Of a DNA stretch of 64,000 bases, positions 1 through 8,272 are shown piece after piece (the first letter of the stretch is position 1; every line of letters begins with the position of its first letter). This DNA is from Gammaproteobacteria bacterium. Its GTDB lineage: Bacteria > Pseudomonadota > Gammaproteobacteria > Eutrophobiales > Eutrophobiaceae. The notes below the pieces were generated by a model, which did no database searches, was not told the origin of the DNA, and saw only the letters and a program-made list of their open reading frames with translations. The translations under genes and the position numbers were made by a program. The stretch lies in contig WLWS01000001.1 in the NCBI GenBank assembly GCA_012103475.1, positions 1-64,000 on the forward strand, given 5' to 3'.

Positions 1-424
1 TGACTTTCTGCTAATGGATCAAGAGGTTGATAATTCTTCATAATTCAGTCGAAATCTCACCGAAAAATTCATCATACCTCTCTATACAAAATCCTAACTG
101 GAAATTTTCAATTGCTTGTAACCGTCTGAGTTAGGTGAAGATTCAGGTAGAGGAAATTGTTATGCCACAACAACTGCCACGATTCAGCAGCCTTAATAAA
201 GCCAGTTAAACCAGCTAGTTATCACTAATATCAGCAAGTTAGTCATCCGGGCTATTCAAGCTATACATTATATAGGGGCTGCGACCCGTACCAGAATCCT
301 AACTACTCTTTAACGATGCTTAACAACACGCTTTATATTTAATGACTGATCTTAATATTGGGATGGCATATTGGAATTCAAGCAAGATGGATATGGCAAA
401 AGAGATTTACATTAAGCGAATATT
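1..424. other. Intergenic region carrying repeat copy A
   Basis: No convincing gene is seen in this stretch. Its second half is filled by a copy of the dispersed repeat described separately (157-334). The only open frames are short and are antisense to, or run into, the toxin gene. Confidence 0.6.
157..334. repeat. Dispersed non-coding repeat, copy A (full-length)
   Basis: About 178 bases that recur at 3253-3430 with the same order of blocks. The most conserved block, 258-303, matches 3354-3399 at 44 of 46 positions. Shorter, diverged pieces recur at 1605-1667, 16666-16710 and 18756-18836. It lies outside genes and has no open reading frame. The opposite strand of the core contains TATAAT, so the element could carry a promoter. 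The family is not one I recognise. Confidence 0.8.
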
Positions 425-1129
425 TCATTCCTCTATCAATCTCGAAAGTTTTTTAAGTCCTTTGGATATCATTGCAGAATTACTTACCGCCAGACCATCA
501 ACACACTTCTTACGGTATGTTTTATTTTCGCGAATTTTACTTATTGCCAAGGTAAGATTCCTTCGAATGGAACTTCCGTAAGCCTGTTCAGCAACTAAGA
601 GTCCACTATTTGCATCAGCTACTGGCCAATTTTCTATCATAAAAGCCAGATCAATGACATCTCGAGAAAGTGTTGAGCTATCCAGCCCACGATCGGCATT
701 TACTAAAAATTTTTCGGCAAAGCAACTGGGATAAGAAAGGCATTTTACTGAAATACCACCGACATCTTGAGCCAATAACTCGATCCTGGCTTCCCGTATA
801 ATTTCAAACTTTAATCTATTTCCATTACTCTCAATAAATGTCCGGATGCCATATTGATCGGCTCTTACTTCTCGAGCCAAAATGATCTCTGGACTGGATA
901 TGTTTCCAAGTGAATTTGCCGAGACCGTTTCTCGCATTGCACGATAGCCTTCCTGATTCGCACATAGAAAATCTATATCTCTGGACTCCCGATACTCGCC
1001 AAGCTCGAGAACTATACGAGTACCACCTCCGAAAAAACATTGTGACCTTTCCAGAAAATCACGATCAAGACTGGATAGAATCTTTTGTACCTGCTTATGT
1101 ACAGGTCGCTTAAATATTACCTTAGACAT
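425..1129 (-). CDS. AbiEii-like nucleotidyltransferase toxin
   Basis: Predicted toxin of a type IV-like toxin-antitoxin pair, 234 aa. The N-terminal third holds a nucleotidyltransferase signature: GGGTR followed by a Asp-Ile-Asp metal-binding pair in RDIDFL, as in the AbiEii/AbiGii family, whose members transfer nucleotides to RNA or protein targets. I chose the ATG at 1129 because GGAG lies just upstream; an ATG six codons earlier is also open. The start overlaps the end of the upstream gene by 8 nt, which implies translational coupling. Family membership is from motif and layout; toxicity is inference. The usual AbiEi antitoxin is replaced here by a short basic protein. Confidence 0.7.
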   Translation of the reverse strand: MSKVIFKRPVHKQVQKILSSLDRDFLERSQCFFGGGTRIVLELGEYRESRDIDFLCANQEGYRAMRETVSANSLGNISSPEIILAREVRADQYGIRTFIESNGNRLKFEIIREARIELLAQDVGGISVKCLSYPSCFAEKFLVNADRGLDSSTLSRDVIDLAFMIENWPVADANSGLLVAEQAYGSSIRRNLTLAISKIRENKTYRKKCVDGLAVSNSAMISKGLKKLSRLIEE

Positions 1130-1538
1130 GCAACACTCCGTTACCAAAGCGTTCCTGTAAGCGAACGATCAGTTCAGCCTCTTCCTTATTCAATTTTTCC
1201 ACATCCACAAAGCGCCAATTACGCTCATATATACCAAGCGCTTCCTCTGCTGGCAGCCATTGCTCGTGTCGATTCCAGGCGAGAACCTTTAACGTGGGCC
1301 ATTGATTAATATCAAGTACGAAGTCCTGGAGGAAACTATTAAACTCCTGTTGAAAGCGAGAAGCTTTTAAAGCCGCACGTAACTGATCGGCCTGAACTTT
1401 CGGCAGGCGTAATTGAACTGTCGACAAACCTGCCCCTCGCTCCCTTTGACGTTGAGCTCGCTTCGCGTCGCGGAGTTGCTCTTCACGAGTCAGAGAGGAC
1501 GTTTTTGGTCGACCGCGTGTCTGCGGAGATTTGTTCAT
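1122..1538 (-). CDS. Putative antitoxin / DNA-binding partner of AbiEii-like toxin
   Basis: A 138-aa protein with a very basic N-terminus (RGRPKT, then repeated KR/QR pairs) and a segment STVQLRLPKVQADQLRAAL that resembles a ribbon-helix-helix DNA-binding fold. It sits directly upstream of the nucleotidyltransferase gene and overlaps it by 8 nt. The context suggests an antitoxin that represses its own promoter, but the protein is not the classic winged-helix AbiEi. Function is inferred from position and composition only. Confidence 0.55.
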   Translation of the reverse strand: MNKSPQTRGRPKTSSLTREEQLRDAKRAQRQRERGAGLSTVQLRLPKVQADQLRAALKASRFQQEFNSFLQDFVLDINQWPTLKVLAWNRHEQWLPAEEALGIYERNWRFVDVEKLNKEEAELIVRLQERFGNGVLHV

Positions 1539-1545
1539 GTCTTCG

Positions 1546-1573
1546 ATTTTATATATTTAAGATGACATGTCAA
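1546..1573 (-). promoter_or_regulatory. Candidate promoter and palindromic operator of the toxin-antitoxin pair
   Basis: Read on the minus strand, TTGACA (1568-1573) and TAAAAT (1546-1551) are 16 nt apart. The perfect palindrome TGACATGTCA (1563-1572) overlaps the -35 box and could be the autorepression site. The -10 box ends only 7 nt before the ATG, so the transcript might be nearly leaderless. Confidence 0.45.
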
Positions 1574-1604
1574 CATATTAAATATCATTCAAGGTATTGT
1601 TTTA

Positions 1605-1667
1605 CAAGAGGACTGAGACTCGTACCAGAACCCTAACTACTTTTAGCTCGGGTTTAACAACTCGTTT
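1605..1667. repeat. Dispersed repeat, partial copy C
   Basis: Matches the right-hand part of copies A and B (CTCGTACCAGAACCCTAAC and the following TTTAACAA block). A further weak echo, GATATAGGGGACTGCT, follows at about 1684. The rest of the 1574-1866 gap shows no gene. Confidence 0.6.
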
Positions 1668-1866
1668 TTCAAGTTACTGAATTCGATATAGGGGACTGCT
1701 CCAAAATAATCCAGGCCGAAGACTGGAATATATGCATACTGGCAATATTACTTAGTGCGCAATATTCTAAATAACTTGAGCGCCTACATTGTCATTCAAT
1801 AGGCATGCTCTGTACTACTTCCGAATCACTAATAAAACCCATGAATTGAACTAATATTTCCCGGTC

Positions 1867-2475
1867 CTAACTAATAGCCGGCTTCATCACCTTCAACATG
1901 TCAGCCGCCATTTGCATTTTTTCCGCCTTTTCCTGTTGGCGGGCCACAGGGCCATCAATCAGCAGACTGGCGAGTCCATGTACCGCCGACCAGGCCAGTA
2001 ATTCCTGCGAGCTAAAGGCCGCCGAGTCATCATCCGGCAGCGTATTGGCAAACCCACTTCGGAGATGGTTGCGAAGCTTATCTGCCGCCTCGATATAAAC
2101 CGGATCGTTGGAATAAATGCCTTCTTCGTACCACATCGCGCGGAAAAAAGCGGGTTTATCCAGGGCAAATTCTATATAGGCAAGACCCACTGCCAGAAAT
2201 GGATTCGAGCCTTCTAAATGCGCCCGTTCAGCCGAAGAAAGCATGAGGTCTGCAAGTTTCGATAAAGCCCGAGCTGCGAATGCGGTGATCAGGGCCCGCT
2301 TATCCGCATAATGTCGAAAGGCTGATGAAGGGGAGACACCAGCCAGCTTGGCACAACCTCGGAGTGTGACGGCTTCAAGGCCAAACTGACTGGCCAATTC
2401 GTCTACCGCGTCGAGCAGTGAGGCAGCTAGATTGCCGTGATGATAACTACGTTTACGTTCTGTTTTACCTGACAT
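1867..2475 (-). CDS. TetR/AcrR family transcriptional regulator
   Basis: A 202-aa repressor with an N-terminal three-helix DNA-binding domain: YHHGNLAASLL opens helix 1 and the helix-turn-helix spans roughly residues 37-62 (VTLRGCAKLAGVSPSSAFRH). The YHHGNL start is typical of TetR proteins with the WHG-type C-terminal ligand domain. It is transcribed away from the small membrane-protein gene at 2643, with an operator-like palindrome between them, so it probably represses both. The ligand is not predictable from the sequence. Confidence 0.85.
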   Translation of the reverse strand: MSGKTERKRSYHHGNLAASLLDAVDELASQFGLEAVTLRGCAKLAGVSPSSAFRHYADKRALITAFAARALSKLADLMLSSAERAHLEGSNPFLAVGLAYIEFALDKPAFFRAMWYEEGIYSNDPVYIEAADKLRNHLRSGFANTLPDDDSAAFSSQELLAWSAVHGLASLLIDGPVARQQEKAEKMQMAADMLKVMKPAIS

Positions 2476-2561
2476 TTTTATATTTCGTCTTCGATATGTA
2501 TACAGTGTTCACTTTTTTTCATTTACACCTTGAAATAGACATAGATAATGCCATATTATAT

Positions 2562-2577
2562 GCGAACGTTGTTCACA
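2562..2577. promoter_or_regulatory. Candidate TetR operator
   Basis: GAAC-GTT-GTTC at 2564-2574 is an inverted repeat lying between the divergent TetR and DUF2852 genes. A second GTGTTCAC half-site occurs near 2506. The form resembles common TetR-family operators. The assignment is inferred from symmetry and position. Confidence 0.45.
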
Positions 2578-2642
2578 TTAGTCAACTTTTTTATCTTGCG
2601 GGTAGAGACATCCGCTTAATCAGTCAACTTGAGGAGATCGAA

Positions 2643-3068
2643 ATGACGTGTTCAAGTAGCACAATGAGTGGTAGTGACACCCAGTATAAAAACGAAGGGT
2701 GTTGCAGATTTAATGGTAAGGCTAACTGGTCTGGTGTAAACATCGCAGCCATGGTCATTGGATTCGTAGTGTTCTGGCCCATTGGCCTGTTCCTGTTATT
2801 CTGGATTTTGACAGGTCACGATGTATTGAATCTACCCGCGGACTTCGCTACAAAATGGCATCAACTCAAAGGTAGCCCATCTAGCAAAACGGGGGATACA
2901 GACAATGGTGTCTTCAATGATTACCAGCAAACGCAGCATGATCGTATTCGAGAGATCAAGGAAGAAATCAAGTCGAGAGCCAGGCGCTTCACCGAATTTA
3001 GATCCGCTGCCAAACGTCGAGCTGACGAGGAAGAGTTCCGTCAGTTCATGGACGACAAGCCGTCCTGA
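2643..3068 (+). CDS. DUF2852-like small membrane protein
   Basis: A 141-aa protein. After a short polar N-terminus come one long hydrophobic segment (about residues 35-60, with VVFWPIGLFLLFWIL) and a charged C-terminal half rich in Arg, Lys and Glu that may form a coiled coil. The WxGxxIAAMVxGFxxFWPxGLxxLxW pattern is that of the DUF2852 family, of unknown function. I chose the ATG at 2643 because GAGGAG lies about 8 nt upstream; the frame is open far upstream but without a better start. It is divergent from the TetR gene and probably under its control. Confidence 0.7.
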   Translation: MTCSSSTMSGSDTQYKNEGCCRFNGKANWSGVNIAAMVIGFVVFWPIGLFLLFWILTGHDVLNLPADFATKWHQLKGSPSSKTGDTDNGVFNDYQQTQHDRIREIKEEIKSRARRFTEFRSAAKRRADEEEFRQFMDDKPS

Positions 3069-3082
3069 AGCAACACAAGAAT

Positions 3083-3114
3083 GCCGGCTACATCAAGTAG
3101 CCGGCCGTGGTTTT
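3083..3114 (+). terminator. Rho-independent terminator
   Basis: A perfect 9-bp stem (GCCGGCTAC / GTAGCCGGC) with a 5-nt loop begins 15 nt after the stop of the DUF2852 gene and is followed by CGTGGTTTT. The T-tract is short and imperfect. Confidence 0.6.
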
Positions 3115-3252
3115 ACGATTACAGTGTTTCAGGCGTGAGTCGAAAAATACCAGTGACTGTCCCTCGATCTTTAAACCACAGCCTCAGCAATTTTCTGATG
3201 CTATTACTGGATACAATCTACTTGAGAAATGTAGAGAATTAAAAAACGGAAT

Positions 3253-3430
3253 TTGTTATGCCACAACAAGTGCCACGAATCAGCAGCGATAATAAAGCCA
3301 CTTAAGCCAGCTAGTTACTGCGGATATCAGCAAGTTAGAAATTCAGATTGCTGAAGCTATACATTATATAGGGGCTGCGACTCGTACCAGAATCCTAATT
3401 ATTTTTCGCTCGGGCTTAACAATCCGCTTT
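3253..3430. repeat. Dispersed non-coding repeat, copy B (full-length)
   Basis: Second full-length copy of the element at 157-334, in the same orientation. Conserved blocks are TTGTTATGCCACAACAA at the left end, CAGCAAGTTAG in the middle, the 46-nt core 3354-3399, and GCTTAACAA with CGCTTT at the right end. It lies between the DUF2852 terminator and the 3' end of the P450 gene; nothing else is seen in this 450-base gap. Confidence 0.8.
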
Positions 3431-3516
3431 GTTGTGACCAGAAGAACATGAGCTTTGAGTTTTACTGACATTAATATGGCCTAAGCCAAGTACAAAACTG
3501 AACCAGTTTGAGCCGA

Positions 3517-4770
3517 CTAGTCCCATTCCACCCAGAGTTCCTTTGGCCCACGAAATTGCACCGCTTCAACTGGCATTAAATCCTGATCGTTTGCAAGACG
3601 TAGACCGGGTAAGCGTTTACTCAACTCCTCTAGAAGAATTAGCAGCTCGAAGCGAGCCAGCGGCGCACCCAGACAAAAATGCCGGCCAAAACCAAAAGAA
3701 ATATGAGAACGCGCATCCTTACGATAAATATCAAATTCTTCACCATTGTTAACATGGGACTCATCTCGGTTTGCCGAGGGCAAAAAGCACAGTAGTCTAT
3801 TTCCTGCAGAAATATTGATACCGGCGATTTCCACATCGACTTTTGCTAGTCGACGCCAGGCCACAACAGAAGAGCGAAAGCGAAGACATTCCTCGACAGT
3901 ATTCGGGATCAAATCTGGATCTGCCACAATCGCATCCCAACTTTCTGGATGTTGTAGCAGACTGAGAATGGCATTACCTGACATATTGGTTGTAGTCTCA
4001 TGGCCAGCGAGCAACAGGCCAAACACCACATTATTTATGTCTTCAATTGTCAGTATGCTGTCATCCCCGTTTCTGATGGCAAGCAAATCACTTGGTAAAT
4101 CATCCTTTGGTGATTTGATTCGCTGCTGGACCAGAGCCAGACAATAGTCCCAATAATCCGCCAGATGCCCTGCAGCCACCATTTGCTCCTCGACACTCGG
4201 TCTGCCAAAGGAAAGAATCAGGCGACTGTCCGCCCACATTTTGATCTGTTGAACATCTTCTTCAGGAATACCCAGTAACTTGAACAACACCAGCGCGGGC
4301 AACTCGTAGACCATCTGCTTAACCAGATCAGCACGCTTATCCGGCTCAAATCTATCAATTGCCTCGTTAACCAACTGTCGAATGTAGGGCTCGAGCTTTT
4401 TGTTACGAACAGGTGAAAAAGCTACCTGTGTATTTTTACGTATTCTGTCATGGTCTTCCCGCTCGTTGTTCGACAAAGTCGGTCTTGGTGAAAACCCACG
4501 CTCCTTTAGCAAATCTTGTACCTCGGGTGCCAGAGGACTCAAAGGCATGAGCGTAATCTCTGACGAAAATCGTTCTTTGTCACCTAGGATGGTTTTAATG
4601 TCGTCGAAGCGGGTAACCGCCCAGAAATCGATGTCAGGTAGATAGGTGACCGGACTATCCTTGCGGGCAAAACGAAAAACCGCTTCCAACTGTTCATTCG
4701 AAAGATGAAAAGCATCTGATAGCGCAGTTACTGGACAACGTTCGGGTGAGACATTGCTGAAATCGCTCAT
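3517..4770 (-). CDS. Cytochrome P450
   Basis: Soluble bacterial P450 monooxygenase, 417 aa, the usual length. The I-helix oxygen-activation motif AGHETTTN, the ExxR motif in EECLRFRS and the heme loop FGFGRHFCLGAPLARFE with cysteine ligand near residue 366 are all present. It needs ferredoxin and ferredoxin reductase, which are not encoded next to it. It is divergent from a MarR regulator across a 127-bp gap that contains a perfect inverted repeat, so substrate-responsive repression by that regulator is likely. The substrate is unknown. Confidence 0.93.
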   Translation of the reverse strand: MSDFSNVSPERCPVTALSDAFHLSNEQLEAVFRFARKDSPVTYLPDIDFWAVTRFDDIKTILGDKERFSSEITLMPLSPLAPEVQDLLKERGFSPRPTLSNNEREDHDRIRKNTQVAFSPVRNKKLEPYIRQLVNEAIDRFEPDKRADLVKQMVYELPALVLFKLLGIPEEDVQQIKMWADSRLILSFGRPSVEEQMVAAGHLADYWDYCLALVQQRIKSPKDDLPSDLLAIRNGDDSILTIEDINNVVFGLLLAGHETTTNMSGNAILSLLQHPESWDAIVADPDLIPNTVEECLRFRSSVVAWRRLAKVDVEIAGINISAGNRLLCFLPSANRDESHVNNGEEFDIYRKDARSHISFGFGRHFCLGAPLARFELLILLEELSKRLPGLRLANDQDLMPVEAVQFRGPKELWVEWD

Positions 4771-4798
4771 AATTATGTATATCTCCGGTAGATCATAT

Positions 4799-4854
4799 AT
4801 GTTTACATAGCAACTTAAAGGTATGGTACATATTGTATGTTGCTATGTAAACAT
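4799..4854. promoter_or_regulatory. Perfect 16-nt inverted repeat, candidate MarR operator
   Basis: The left arm ATGTTTACATAGCAAC (4799-4814) and the right arm GTTGCTATGTAAACAT (4839-4854) are exact reverse complements with a 24-nt spacer. Each arm also contains a GTT-N8-AAC pattern, so each may bind one MarR dimer. The pair sits between the P450 and MarR starts and would cover both promoters. Confidence 0.75.
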
Positions 4855-4897
4855 CTGTGCTAGAATTTTTAGCCCATCTGGATCGAAATAGCGTAAT

Positions 4898-5440
4898 TTG
4901 GCTCAGGAAATAATTTCATTTATGAACAAATCAGTTTTGCCTCATAAGATTGTCAAAGGACGTAAAGTAATTAACCTGGAAAATTACTTTACTTACTACT
5001 TCGCAGCTATCGCAAATCGCCTGTCTCGCGGCGCATCTGCAATGTATAGAGAAAAGTTCGGAGTAGGCGTGGTTGAATGGCGATGTATGGTCATGTTGGC
5101 ACTCAAAGATGGCGTGAGCGCCGCGAGCATTAGCAGTGTAAGCGGTGTCAACAAGTCTCTGGTGAGCCGTTCACTGGCAAAGCTGGAAAAGCTAGACTAT
5201 GTTGAGGACTGCGACAAATCGACGTCAAGAAAACCCAGATTTTTAAAGTTCACTTCTTCAGGCAAGGAGTTATATGATCAAATGCTTGAATTAACATTGC
5301 AACGTGAGAAAAAACTGCGTAAAGGCCTGTCAGCTGCGGAAATCAAAGAACTACTTCGTATGCTGAAAATTCTCTTTAATAACGCGGATGAGCTTGATCA
5401 ATTGGATTATCACATTGAACTGGATACAAACGACGTATAA
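4898..5440 (+). CDS. MarR family transcriptional regulator
   Basis: A 180-aa winged-helix regulator. The central part (about residues 55-120) fits the MarR fold: a helix-turn-helix in SAASISSVSGVNKSLVSRSL followed by the wing LEKLDYVEDCDKSTSRK. The start is uncertain: TTG at 4898 gives the longest form, while the ATG at 4922 removes eight residues and has AGGAA about 16 nt upstream. It is divergent from the P450 gene and probably controls both through the inverted repeat at 4799-4854. Confidence 0.85.
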   Translation: MAQEIISFMNKSVLPHKIVKGRKVINLENYFTYYFAAIANRLSRGASAMYREKFGVGVVEWRCMVMLALKDGVSAASISSVSGVNKSLVSRSLAKLEKLDYVEDCDKSTSRKPRFLKFTSSGKELYDQMLELTLQREKKLRKGLSAAEIKELLRMLKILFNNADELDQLDYHIELDTNDV

Positions 5441-5478
5441 ATAATATTGCCCTGACGCCGGTAATATAGTTGACTAAC

Positions 5479-6084
5479 CTAAAACTCTATACCCTTTTGT
5501 GCTTTGACTCCCTGTTTAAAGGCATGTCTGATTTCTTTTACTTCACTAATGGTGTCTGCAATTTCAATTAACTCAGGGATCGCATCGCGTCCAGTGATAA
5601 TAACATTCTGTTTTTCTGGGCGTGCTACAAGCGCTTCGGCAACTTTTTCAACTGACAAGTAATTATATTTAAACATATAAGTTATCTCGTCAAACAATAT
5701 GATATCGACGCTGGAATCCTTAAGAATAGGTATTGCTTTTTCCCAGACCTGCTCTGCAGCTTCAATGTCCTTTTCCCTGTCCTGAGTATCCCAGGTAAAG
5801 CCAGTTCCCATAACATGATAATCCAGATTAGGCATACCCTTGAAAAAATTCACTTCCCCGGTTTTCCATTTACCTTTTATAAACTGAATTACCGCACCTT
5901 TTTTTCCATGTCCAAGACTTCTTGCCAGAGTGCCGAAGGCCGAACTACTTTTACCTTTGCCATTGCCGTAAAGATAAATAATTACGCCACGCCGTATCCT
6001 GGCACTTGCAACCTTTGAACGCACTTCATCCTGTTGTTTTTGCATTGCTGCCTTGTGCTCAGCATTACTGAGATCTTTATTCAC
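5479..6084 (-). CDS. cobO: Cob(I)alamin adenosyltransferase (CobO/BtuR type)
   Basis: Transfers the adenosyl group of ATP to cob(I)alamin or cobinamide, giving the coenzyme form. The 201-aa protein has the P-loop GNGKGKSSSAFG near residue 36 and the conserved ILFDEITY and NVIITGRDAI motifs of the CobA/CobO/BtuR family. It lies just downstream of btuB on the same strand, so both may sit in one transcript under the riboswitch at 8273-8462. Confidence 0.93.
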   Translation of the reverse strand: MNKDLSNAEHKAAMQKQQDEVRSKVASARIRRGVIIYLYGNGKGKSSSAFGTLARSLGHGKKGAVIQFIKGKWKTGEVNFFKGMPNLDYHVMGTGFTWDTQDREKDIEAAEQVWEKAIPILKDSSVDIILFDEITYMFKYNYLSVEKVAEALVARPEKQNVIITGRDAIPELIEIADTISEVKEIRHAFKQGVKAQKGIEF

Positions 6085-6135
6085 CCTGCTACCCTCTAGT
6101 TAATCAAGACTTATCCAAGATAGTCCCAAATACTT

Positions 6136-7959
6136 TTATCGGCTCTGATAATGCACAGACAAGAAAAAATTTCTGTCCATTGAATTGAATGTGTTAATGG
6201 TCTGATAATCCTTGTCGAGCAGGTTAGCCACTTTGGCTCTAAAACTGATGTTCTTATTTAGTTGATATTCAGCACGCAATTCAATGTTTGCATAACCACC
6301 TACTTTTACGGTATTGGCATTATTGTCAAATCTGTTTCCCTCAGCCATTAAACGACCTCCCAGAGAAAACTTACCAATTGCCTTGCTGATATCCAATGCT
6401 AATCTCTGCTTAACACGTCTTGGCAAACGGTTACCATTACTCTCATCTTCTGGATCCAAATACTCCATTGATAAGCTACCTAGCCAGCCTCTCCAGTTTA
6501 ATGAAAGTTCACCCTCCACGCCACTCACCTTGGCTTTGCCGACATTGTCTGGTGAAAAACCAAACAAGGCAGCCGGGTTAACAACAGTGACTATCAGATT
6601 CTCAATATCAGTTCTGTAAGCACGCACGCTCCAGCTCCACCAGTTGTGTGTGCCTTCAAGGCCGAACTCATAGGATTCCGCCGTTTCCGGGCCAAGATCC
6701 GGATTACCGAAACCCGGGAAAAACAATTCATTAAAGGTTGGGGTTTTATAGGCACTACCATAGGACGCATAGGCTTTTAACCAGTCTTGCCAAATATAAC
6801 TCCAACCAACGCCTCCTGTAGTCTTACTACCAAATATTTCATCATCGTCCCAACGCAATGATACGTGTAATTGATGTCCGTAAAAGTTTGCGCTGTACTG
6901 CGCATATAAACCAATATTATCTCTGGAGGATTGTGCAAAACTATTACTACTCTTGATTTTGTCTTCACGATAGTCGATGCCAAAACCTACATCCTGTGAA
7001 TCCGTAACCGAGAGATCATTTTGCCAGGTAAGTTGCAGGCGTTTGGTATCAAATTTTGAAGAAAAACTTCCATCTAAAGCCAGATTGTCCGCTGCATCCC
7101 GGCTTTGGCTCAGTCGCATTTGTGTCTGCCATATTTCAAGTGGTTTAAAGCGATATGAGCCACCAATCACCTGTTGTGTAAAATCAGTTTTGTCTTCCGA
7201 GCCACCATCAAATTCTGTTTGTCCTTCAGCATGCAAAATAAATGCTTCAAGTTCTCCTGTTTGACCAAAGCTATAACCACCACGAAAGTGTGCCGAAACA
7301 TTGTCGTAACCGTCTTTATCCGGCTGATCAACACCAAAGAACCCGGTAGTCGCCTCACGTGCATCAATGCCTTCACTGTCAAAATAACTTAACGCACCAC
7401 TGTAATGAAAATTTTCATGTTCGCCGCTGGCACCTGCTGTTACCTTAAACGTATCGTATGATCCCCCTCCTGCATCAAAAGTATAACGAACATCTCCTTC
7501 TCCCCTGCGGGTGAAAATATGAATCACCCCACCAAAAGCTTCTGAACCCCACACACTGGAACGAGGTCCACGCACAATTTCGATACGCTGAATTTGAGTA
7601 ACCGGGATATGTTGAAAAGCTGTAGTGCCCGTTGTTGCTGAGCCAATCCTGACACCATCCAACAAAACCAGAACATGGTCAGATTCTGTGCCACGCATCC
7701 GAATATCGGTAGACTTGCCATAACCACCACTGTTGGTTATATCTATACCTGCTACACCATGGAGCAGATCCGGTAGCGAATTGACTTGTCGATTTTCGAT
7801 ATCATCTCGGGTAATTATGGTTGTAGAAGCAGCGAGTTTTTCTACCGCTACAGGAGTTCGTGTTCCCGTCACAACAATTTCTTCAGTTGATTCAGCCGTA
7901 ACAATTGTCGGATAAGAAACAATACCAAGCAGCGGTATCAACAGAGTTATAGTTTTCAT
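6136..7959 (-). CDS. btuB: TonB-dependent vitamin B12 receptor BtuB
   Basis: Outer-membrane importer of cobalamin, 607 aa, matching the usual BtuB size. A signal peptide (residues 1-22) is followed by the TonB box region EEIVVTGTR, the plug domain (DLLHGVAGIDITNSGGYGK, VLVLLDGVRIG, RIEIVRGPRSSVWGSEAFGGVI) and a beta-barrel with the late motif KAYASYGSAYKTPTFNELFFP. The C-terminus ends in SVHYQSR rather than the usual aromatic residue. The cobalamin riboswitch upstream and the surrounding B12 genes support B12 over other TonB substrates. Confidence 0.93.
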   Translation of the reverse strand: MKTITLLIPLLGIVSYPTIVTAESTEEIVVTGTRTPVAVEKLAASTTIITRDDIENRQVNSLPDLLHGVAGIDITNSGGYGKSTDIRMRGTESDHVLVLLDGVRIGSATTGTTAFQHIPVTQIQRIEIVRGPRSSVWGSEAFGGVIHIFTRRGEGDVRYTFDAGGGSYDTFKVTAGASGEHENFHYSGALSYFDSEGIDAREATTGFFGVDQPDKDGYDNVSAHFRGGYSFGQTGELEAFILHAEGQTEFDGGSEDKTDFTQQVIGGSYRFKPLEIWQTQMRLSQSRDAADNLALDGSFSSKFDTKRLQLTWQNDLSVTDSQDVGFGIDYREDKIKSSNSFAQSSRDNIGLYAQYSANFYGHQLHVSLRWDDDEIFGSKTTGGVGWSYIWQDWLKAYASYGSAYKTPTFNELFFPGFGNPDLGPETAESYEFGLEGTHNWWSWSVRAYRTDIENLIVTVVNPAALFGFSPDNVGKAKVSGVEGELSLNWRGWLGSLSMEYLDPEDESNGNRLPRRVKQRLALDISKAIGKFSLGGRLMAEGNRFDNNANTVKVGGYANIELRAEYQLNKNISFRAKVANLLDKDYQTINTFNSMDRNFFLSVHYQSR

Positions 7960-8046
7960 GTGATGAGTCCTGTGTATGTAATTATGTACGTGATCTTTGG
8001 AGTTTTCTTGATATCAACAAAAGCGTGTCGGACACGGAAGGGGTTG

Positions 8047-8247
8047 TTATGCATCAGCATCGCCATGATCAAAGACAAGCACAAATGTATTTGACGAGGT
8101 CAGGCCGTTTAACGGAATCATTAAACTAAAAAACATAAAGAGCCTTAGCTGTATCAGGCCCAAAAGTAATCCTCGAATTAATCTTAGGGCAGACACAAAC
8201 AAACAGAAACCACATAGGGAATCTCTGTTAGTTATTGCCCGCCGCAA
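8047..8247 (-). CDS. Possible small hydrophobic protein in the btuB leader
   Basis: A 66-aa frame starting just after the riboswitch. Residues 12-48 are mostly hydrophobic (LCGFCLFVSALRLIRGLLLG), which could be a membrane anchor, and the end FDHGDADA holds acidic residues and one His. Small metal- or B12-related membrane proteins do occur behind cobalamin riboswitches, but I cannot match this one to a family. It may simply be leader RNA. Confidence 0.25.
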   Translation of the reverse strand: MRRAITNRDSLCGFCLFVSALRLIRGLLLGLIQLRLFMFFSLMIPLNGLTSSNTFVLVFDHGDADA

Positions 8248-8272
8248 TACTATTTACAGAAAAAAGATAATA

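Noticed and set aside
157..340. Idea that the dispersed repeat is an integron attC site
   Set aside because: GCTTAACAA at one end looks like an attC core, but the matching GTTRRRY partner and imperfect palindrome are not found and no cassette genes lie between copies.
2418..2642. Upstream extension of the DUF2852 gene
   Set aside because: It crosses the promoter region and start of the divergent TetR gene; the ATG at 2643 has GAGGAG before it and begins the conserved region shortly after.
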